Shown: positions 41,521-46,732 of the stretch, piece by piece
Layout: each line of letters starts with the position of its first letter
Position numbering within the stretch: position 1 is the stretch's first letter
Assembly (NCBI RefSeq): GCF_019093865.1
Contig: NZ_JABJXD010000014.1
Span: 1-46,732, forward strand
Length of the DNA stretch: 46,732 nt
Origin: Lentibacillus saliphilus
GTDB taxonomy: Bacteria > Bacillota > Bacilli > Bacillales > Amphibacillaceae
Reading direction: 5' to 3'
Notes under the pieces: model-generated
Databases searched by the model: none
Told to the model about the DNA's origin: nothing
The model's input: only the letters and a program-made list of their open reading frames with translations
Made by a program: the position numbers and the translations under genes

Positions 41521-41940
41521 ATGTACGAATTAAAGACGAAGGAAAATGATCATAGCGTCATCGAATTTATTGAAAGTGTCGAGCATCCTGGTAAACGGGA
41601 GGATGCGTACCGGATGCTTGATATTTTTACAGAAGAAACAGGGTATGATGCAAAAATGTGGGGGCCGAGTATTATCGGTTTTGGCTCGTATCATTATAAA
41701 TATCCAACAGGGCATGAAGGAGATGCACCGCTCGTTGGCTTCTCACCGCGGAAAGCGAGACACAGTCTATATTTTGCTACTGGAGATACGGCACGTGAGG
41801 AGCTTCTCAAAAAATTCGGCAAGCATAAAGCAGGAAAAGCGTGTGTGTATGTGAACAAGCTTGCTGATATTGATGAAGAAGTGCTCCGGGCGTTAATTCG
41901 CCAGTCCGTCGCTTTTTTGCAAGAGATGTATCCCGAGTAA
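41521..41940 (+). CDS. DUF1801 (YdhG-like) protein
   Basis: A 139-residue protein of the DUF1801 domain. Typical stretches: HPGKREDAYRMLDIFTEETGYDAKMWGPSIIGFGSYHYKY and PRKARHSLYFATGD (given in parts). Family members are related to iron chaperone-like YdhG/frataxin-like folds; function uncertain. ATG 41521 has AGGAGG 7 nt upstream. Confidence 0.88.
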   Translation: MYELKTKENDHSVIEFIESVEHPGKREDAYRMLDIFTEETGYDAKMWGPSIIGFGSYHYKYPTGHEGDAPLVGFSPRKARHSLYFATGDTAREELLKKFGKHKAGKACVYVNKLADIDEEVLRALIRQSVAFLQEMYPE

Positions 41941-42056
41941 TAATAGTAGTTTAACTTTAATATAAAAATAAAACAAAAAATATAATTTTTCTGTTTAATT
42001 AATTATTTATGTTATTTTAATGTTGACCCTTGCTTGATAGTAATGGAGGAGATAGC

Positions 42057-42296
42057 TTGCAAAATGTAATAAGAAGGTTATTAATTTGTTTAATGATTTT
42101 CGGGATGTTGTTCGTTTTTCCGGGAAACATTAATGCACATCACGGTGGCAGTAATTGGGAAACACATTACACTTACTACAAATGTGTACATGCTTCTGGA
42201 TATCATAAATTTGAAAAACAACATAGACATTTAAGTGATGGTAGTCAAGAATTTCGTACAATCAGCACCCTAGTCAGTCCATTTTGCCCATTATAA
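42057..42296 (+). CDS. Small secreted His-rich peptide, possible bacteriocin precursor
   Basis: A 79-residue precursor: positive start MQNVIRR, hydrophobic core LLICLMIFGMLFVFPG, likely signal-peptidase cleavage after INA, leaving a mature peptide of about 52 residues beginning HHGGSNWETHYTYY. The mature part has seven His, two Cys and the string YHKFEKQHRH. TTG start with GGAGGAGATAGC. 54 nt further an FtsX-type permease and then a MacB-like ATPase follow, without a terminator. The layout (secreted peptide, large membrane protein, ATPase) is that of lactococcin-972-type loci; sequence resemblance is weak. Confidence 0.6.
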   Translation: MQNVIRRLLICLMIFGMLFVFPGNINAHHGGSNWETHYTYYKCVHASGYHKFEKQHRHLSDGSQEFRTISTLVSPFCPL

Positions 42297-42350
42297 GCTA
42301 AAAAAATTCAAGCCCGGGCATTGATTATGTTAAATGTCAGGGGGATAGCG

Positions 42351-44885
42351 ATGTTTTTGTATTTAAAAGCAACGTTACGTGAAAGATGGGTGACGTTTAT
42401 AATTATAATCGTTACGTTAACCTGTCTGGGTGCTGGTTTTATGGCAACACAATCTGTCACTGATAAAATATCCATTGAAGCGGATGAACAATTGCAAGAT
42501 AATTGGCGTTATCAGTATGACCTCCTTGTTCAACCAAGTGATCACGATGGTGAGCAGTCCATTGAAGGTGGATGGGTATCTCCTCAAAGCAGTATGGAGC
42601 ACTATGGTGGTATTTCTATTGAGGATTGGGAAACGATTAAAACGATAGATGGCGTGGAGGTCGCTGCTCCAATTGCTTTGTTAGGGTATTTTAATCATGT
42701 TGGCATATCAGCAACAGCTTCGAATGCGCAAGCTGGTAATTGGTATCGCACGACACGGCGTGTTGAAGCGTACGATGGTTTCAAAAACCATTTGTTATCT
42801 GAACAGGATGCGATTAGTGAATACTATGACCCATCTATGGAAGGCACGCCCCTATTTGAAAAGTGGCTTGAAGAGAGAGGCTATCCCACGAATTTACCAC
42901 CTGGGACTTCAATTAGGTACCCGAACGAAATGCTGATTGTAGCCATTGATCCTCAATCAGAAAATCAATTGTATCGTATAAAGGATAGTATGGTTGAAGG
43001 GACGTATCTTGATCGTGTATCCATCGATAAAAATTCAGGCGTTGATACGTTACCCGTCGTACCGGTTATCGGTTTAGAAGAGCCGGACTATGAGATGAAG
43101 GAAACGGTACAAGTGTTTGAAATCGATGTCCCTGACAATGTCACAATGGAAGATTTTGAAGATGATCCCCAGCAGTATTTACGAGCATTGCCTCAATCGC
43201 AAATTGCTCAGTTACAAGTATCTAGCTTGACGTCAGATTTGAGATTTAAACTAGCAGAACTTGAATTTGATCGTGACACATATACCCTTCAAGAACGTGA
43301 ACGCGTGTACGTATCTACAGAAATATTGCGTTATTCACCTCTAGAATTTGAATTATTATCAGATGAAGAGGGACAAATACCTCAATTAAAAGCGAAATCA
43401 AAACCGAACAATAGCCCTTTTTACGGAGAGGCAAATATTAAGTTTTACCGAGAGCTGATAGGTGAACAAGAAGTCTATGATTTTACGGTCGATGTTATTG
43501 GCTTATATGACGCCACAAACATGACACCTCGTTATGCTGGGTCGTGGCAAACAGGTGACCCTGTAGACATATATACACCTCATCACAGCATGATTATTAA
43601 AAATGGTCTCGGTGAAGACGTTGATCCTAGTCCTCTCTTACCACTCCCGGTAAAGGCATCCTATTATCCAGGCGCACCTGATATGCTCACAACGCTAGAG
43701 GTGTTGGACTATGTCTATGATGATCAGCCACCTTTATCTTCTATTCGTATTGTCGTTGAAGGGGTTGAGCAACGAACGAATGAAAGTCAACAAAAGATTG
43801 AACGGGTTGCAAATGAAATCAGAGACAAAACGGGGCATCACGTTGATGTCATGCTGGGATCGTCTGCAAGTAAAGTACACGTTCATCTGGCTGGAGATAA
43901 GGAGGGGGAGGTAGGTGTTGTAGAAGAAAGCTGGCAGAAGAAGGGGATGAGTTGGTCAATTGAGACTCAGATTAATCGGACGAATCTGTTGTTATTTGTT
44001 TATCTACTCATCATTAGCATCGTATTTTGTTACACAATAACAACTCATAGTTTAATTCATCGTTCTATAGATTTTGCGATGTTACGATCGATTGGATGGA
44101 CGAAAAAGAAAATATCTCAAATCCTCATGTTTGAGGTGATCGTCCTGAGCATGCTCGCAATATTCGCAGTATCACTCGTCAACCTATGGGGGCAAGCTCT
44201 CTATCTTATGGACTATTTCTTATTTTGGATTGCCGCACTAATCATTATTGCACTCGGTTATGTAACTGGTAGTCGAAAAGCGCTTAATGTATCACCATCA
44301 AAAGGACTTGAGGGAGAAGGAACGGAATGGCGCTTGCTCCGTTTTGTGAAAATTTACAGCATCATGTCCTATGTGATGCATCAATTACTACGCCGCCCGC
44401 TTCGGTTTGTCCTACTTGTAGCTGTGGTCGGTTTAACAACGTTTATGATTGTGCTATCAGTTTCTGTTCAGCAAAGCTTGTCAGATTACTTGTATCTTAG
44501 CTTTCTAGGTGAAGCCATTGATTTAGAGTTAGCCGGATATCAAGAGGTCTTACTTACAATAAGCATTACATTGGCTACAATCGTTACATTGCTGCTCATA
44601 TTTTTAAATTTACGCGAACGCAAGAAAGAATTTTTTATTTTTCACGCCATAGGTTGGTCACGCCGTCGAACAGTGCTTTATACAAACTTAGAAGCCCTCA
44701 TCGTCTCATTGATTGGTTCAGTGTTAGGGGTAAGCTGTGCAGCTATAGGTCTTAAAACGTTGGCTGATTTTACTGTATCAACTTGGTTAATGACACTTGC
44801 CATATGCGTACCGATCGGATTGATCGTATTATTTTCAAATATTGTGATCAGTGGACTTAAATTAAAAAACAACTTCTCGAAATAA
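42351..44885 (+). CDS. Large FtsX/MacB-type ABC permease with extracellular domain
   Basis: About 844 residues. One membrane segment near the start (ERWVTFIIIIVTLTCLGAGFM), a very large outer domain of about 500 residues (to about 535), three segments with the FtsX motif (AMLRSIGWTKKKISQILMFE), then a second FtsX-like half with four segments and a second motif (FHAIGWSRRRTVLYTNLEA). The outer domain is acidic and has no recognised fold. ATG 42351 is chosen: AGGGGGATAGCG precedes it. It works with the ATPase at 44927 and follows the secreted peptide gene, so it may export or give immunity to that peptide; inference. Confidence 0.82.
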   Translation: MFLYLKATLRERWVTFIIIIVTLTCLGAGFMATQSVTDKISIEADEQLQDNWRYQYDLLVQPSDHDGEQSIEGGWVSPQSSMEHYGGISIEDWETIKTIDGVEVAAPIALLGYFNHVGISATASNAQAGNWYRTTRRVEAYDGFKNHLLSEQDAISEYYDPSMEGTPLFEKWLEERGYPTNLPPGTSIRYPNEMLIVAIDPQSENQLYRIKDSMVEGTYLDRVSIDKNSGVDTLPVVPVIGLEEPDYEMKETVQVFEIDVPDNVTMEDFEDDPQQYLRALPQSQIAQLQVSSLTSDLRFKLAELEFDRDTYTLQERERVYVSTEILRYSPLEFELLSDEEGQIPQLKAKSKPNNSPFYGEANIKFYRELIGEQEVYDFTVDVIGLYDATNMTPRYAGSWQTGDPVDIYTPHHSMIIKNGLGEDVDPSPLLPLPVKASYYPGAPDMLTTLEVLDYVYDDQPPLSSIRIVVEGVEQRTNESQQKIERVANEIRDKTGHHVDVMLGSSASKVHVHLAGDKEGEVGVVEESWQKKGMSWSIETQINRTNLLLFVYLLIISIVFCYTITTHSLIHRSIDFAMLRSIGWTKKKISQILMFEVIVLSMLAIFAVSLVNLWGQALYLMDYFLFWIAALIIIALGYVTGSRKALNVSPSKGLEGEGTEWRLLRFVKIYSIMSYVMHQLLRRPLRFVLLVAVVGLTTFMIVLSVSVQQSLSDYLYLSFLGEAIDLELAGYQEVLLTISITLATIVTLLLIFLNLRERKKEFFIFHAIGWSRRRTVLYTNLEALIVSLIGSVLGVSCAAIGLKTLADFTVSTWLMTLAICVPIGLIVLFSNIVISGLKLKNNFSK

Positions 44886-44926
44886 AAGACAGTGGGCATA
44901 ACGACTGAACAGAAGGATGTGGAGAA

Positions 44927-45628
44927 ATGATCATACTGGAGCATGTTGAAAAGAGCTATTCAATAGGAACAGAAAAAGTGCATGTCTTAAATGATGTGTC
45001 ATTAGAGATTGCAGATAACAGCTATGTATCTATTGTAGGTCCTTCAGGATCAGGAAAGTCGACGTTATTGCATACGATTGGTGGCTTGGAGCCGATTGAT
45101 AAGGGGAAAATATATGTAGATGGTGCTGAGGTTCATACGATGAAGGATGCCGATTCAGCTCAATTACGGTTGAATCACATCGGGTATGTCTTTCAACAGT
45201 TTCAATTACTTTCAACTGCGACAGCTCTTGAAAATGTGATGATGCCTTTGTTGACGATATTTCGTTCAAAGGAAGTGAGAGACAGAGCAGAACATGCTTT
45301 AGAGCGTGTTGGACTGTCCCACCGGATGACACATCTCCCCTCGCGTCTTTCTGGAGGCGAACAGCAGCGGGTTGCGATAGCGAGAGCACTTGTTACCAAT
45401 CCGTCTATCATACTTGCTGATGAGCCAACCGGAAATTTAGATTCGAAAACGGGTGAGAACATTATTCAGCTTTTAGAAGATATTCATGACACACACAATG
45501 TTACGATTGTACTCATCACGCATGATGATGAGATAGCCGCCAGAACGACACGACGTATCCGGTTGTTGGATGGCAAAATTCATGAAGATGATACTGAAGA
45601 GAATCGTTTTGATAAAACGTTTAAATAA
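44927..45628 (+). CDS. MacB/LolD-type ABC ATPase
   Basis: A 233-residue ATPase of the class that pairs with FtsX-like permeases. Walker A GPSGSGKST, Q-loop YVFQQFQLLS, signature LSGGEQQR, Walker B IILADEPTGNLDS, and switch His LITHDDE. These proteins couple ATP to outside mechanical work or to substrate extrusion. It starts 41 nt after the permease, which marks one operon. Confidence 0.92.
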   Translation: MIILEHVEKSYSIGTEKVHVLNDVSLEIADNSYVSIVGPSGSGKSTLLHTIGGLEPIDKGKIYVDGAEVHTMKDADSAQLRLNHIGYVFQQFQLLSTATALENVMMPLLTIFRSKEVRDRAEHALERVGLSHRMTHLPSRLSGGEQQRVAIARALVTNPSIILADEPTGNLDSKTGENIIQLLEDIHDTHNVTIVLITHDDEIAARTTRRIRLLDGKIHEDDTEENRFDKTFK

Positions 45629-45778
45629 AAATGATCATCATTACCTTCCATTTACGAAAAGGCACCATCACTCTGCGGGTGGGCCCCTCTTTGTTAACGT
45701 GATCTGTGCTTGAATTGGTACTGTATGCCTTGTTATATGATAAACTCTATATAACATTAAAGTGATGGAGTGGAGATT

Positions 45779-46351
45779 ATGACAAAAGTTGGCTTTGTTC
45801 GACATGGCATAACGGCATGGAATAAGGAGGGAAGGGCGCAAGGAAGCTCGGATATTCCGCTTGATGAAGAAGGTCGTCAGGAAGCTGAAAAAGTAGCAGG
45901 TCGTTTATGCGGGGAAGCGTGGGACGTTATTTATGCCAGCGACTTATTACGAGCAAAAGAAACTGCTGAATCGATCGCACGCGAAATAGGACATGTTGAG
46001 CTTCATTTTGACACACGACTTCGCGAACGAAACGGTGGTCAGATTGAAGGGACGACCGAAGAAGAACGCGTCTTAAAATGGGGTACGGATTGGCCTATGT
46101 TAGATCTAGGGCTGGAAACGAATGAAAGTATTGTTGAACGTGGCATGGCATGTCTTAATGAGATTGTTGAAAAGCACGAGGGCGAGAATATTTTGATCGT
46201 CAGTCATGGGGCATTCATTAAGCGATTGTTAACTCATGTTATTTCAGATATTGATCATAACTCATCCCTTGCTAATACATCGGTGACATGTATCGTTGCC
46301 CGAGACAACGGTTGGGAGCTCGACCTTTTTAATTGTACGAAGCATTTATAA
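45779..46351 (+). CDS. Histidine phosphatase family protein (phosphoglycerate mutase-like)
   Basis: A 190-residue phosphatase. The phosphohistidine motif RHG is at residues 8-10 (VGFVRHGITAWN), the second catalytic His in IVSHGAFIKRL, and the acid in RLRERNGGQIEG. Such enzymes act on phosphorylated metabolites or sugars; the substrate cannot be told. ATG 45779 is preferred since GGAGTGGAG is just before it. Confidence 0.9.
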   Translation: MTKVGFVRHGITAWNKEGRAQGSSDIPLDEEGRQEAEKVAGRLCGEAWDVIYASDLLRAKETAESIAREIGHVELHFDTRLRERNGGQIEGTTEEERVLKWGTDWPMLDLGLETNESIVERGMACLNEIVEKHEGENILIVSHGAFIKRLLTHVISDIDHNSSLANTSVTCIVARDNGWELDLFNCTKHL

Positions 46352-46358
46352 TTTTTTG

Positions 46359-46392
46359 GAGCGGATCGTTTTTACAGCGGTTCGCTCTTTTT
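46359..46392 (+). terminator. Terminator of the histidine phosphatase gene
   Basis: GAGCGGATCG pairs with CGGTTCGCTC around TTTTTACAG, followed by TTTTTG. Confidence 0.85.
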
Positions 46393-46414
46393 GATCGAGT
46401 TGCATCCGCGAACG

Positions 46415-46502
46415 CCGCATAAGCGCTGATCCTGCCACAAACTAAATCAAGACGGAAGTGATCCATCGTGTCCACTTCCTTCTATTCTAATGTGAACAGG
46501 CA
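46415..46502 (+). repeat. Direct repeat, copy 1 (array unit plus hairpin)
   Basis: Begins with one CGCATA unit and runs through ACTAAATCAAGA, the hairpin GGAAGTG...CACTTCC and ends TGTGAACAGGCA. It is repeated at 46629-46732. Confidence 0.85.
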
Positions 46503-46509
46503 CGCCAAA

Positions 46510-46669
46510 CGCATAAATTAAAATTGCGCCGTATATATCCTGATCCCCACGCATATATCAAAAAACTGACGCATATCTCTAATTTCCACCGCTTATATCA
46601 TAAAAGTGGCGCATATACCAAAAGCCAACCGCATAAGCGCTCATCCAGCCGCATACCGATCCAACCACT
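46510..46669 (+). repeat. 20-bp period CGCATA array, block D (8 units)
   Basis: Units start at 46510, 46530, 46550, 46570, 46590, 46610, 46630 and 46650, all 20 bp apart; deviating starts are CGTATA and CGCTTA. It lies between the two copies of a direct repeat and reaches close to the window edge, so the array may continue beyond it. Confidence 0.9.
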
Positions 46670-46732
46670 AACTAAATCAAGAAGGAAGTGATCCATCGTG
46701 TCCACTTCCGTCTCATCTTATGTGAACAGGCA
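46629..46732 (+). repeat. Direct repeat, copy 2, runs to the window end
   Basis: Near-identical to 46415-46502 with one extra array unit inserted and a few substitutions; ends with TGTGAACAGGCA at the last base. In copy 1 the next bases start the array, so a further block may begin right outside the window. Confidence 0.85.

Overview
The window reads as chromosome of a spore-forming, low- to mid-GC member of the Bacillaceae (Firmicutes). Evidence: Shine-Dalgarno sites of the AGGAGG type before almost every gene, frequent GTG/TTG starts, SigA-type promoters, a consensus CcpA operator, a CotD-type spore coat gene behind a SigK-like promoter, a family II (Mn-dependent) pyrophosphatase, and a Bacillus-style type I toxin-antitoxin locus. 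I cannot name the species.

Layout. 1-311: end of a tRNA cluster (Gly, Cys, Leu) and its terminator, then a lone phage-type small gene. 1133-5122: rlmN, a YczE-like membrane protein, and a reverse-strand pair of PfoR/EIIC-like membrane protein plus D-lactate dehydrogenase. 5347-8381: a YhaQ/YhaP-like ABC exporter and a small membrane protein with an XRE repressor and an elaborate operator. 8452-15730: a CcpA-controlled sodium/solute symporter, a DUF418 protein, two unknown membrane-anchored proteins, threonine dehydratase (apparently with a CTG start) and a DadA-like FAD oxidoreductase. 15899-16220: a complete type I toxin-antitoxin module (holin-like 26-residue toxin, convergent antisense RNA). 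16239-21945: ppaC, a SulP transporter, an N-succinylamino acid racemase-like enolase and small envelope proteins.

22110-26047 is a thiamine-precursor uptake operon: promoter, TPP riboswitch, terminator, ThiY, a thiamine-binding-fold protein, ThiX, ThiZ and, overlapping ThiZ, a TatD-type metal hydrolase. Then come a PP-loop ATPase, tRNA-Ala, an ABC-2 exporter and cotD. 30373-36052 holds a dipeptide epimerase, a DUF819 permease, a CocE-like hydrolase and an aspartate/glutamate racemase, which looks like recovery of peptides and D-amino acids. 36090-41940 holds small conserved genes (DUF4181, SIMPL, ASCH, isochorismatase-like, a sigma factor, DUF1801). 42057-45628 is a small secreted His-rich peptide followed by a large FtsX-type permease and a MacB-like ATPase, reminiscent of lactococcin-972-type loci. 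A histidine phosphatase closes the window.

The most unusual structure is a dispersed non-coding repeat: arrays of units with an almost exact 20-bp period, each starting with CGCATA and continuing with a loosely conserved remainder. Five blocks (about 40 units) sit in four intergenic regions (17369-17762, 37188-37387, 39935-40076, 46510-46669), always behind the 3' ends of genes and beside terminators. The period rules out coding and is close to two DNA helical turns, suggesting an array of protein-binding sites on one face of the DNA. I do not recognise it as a described repeat family.
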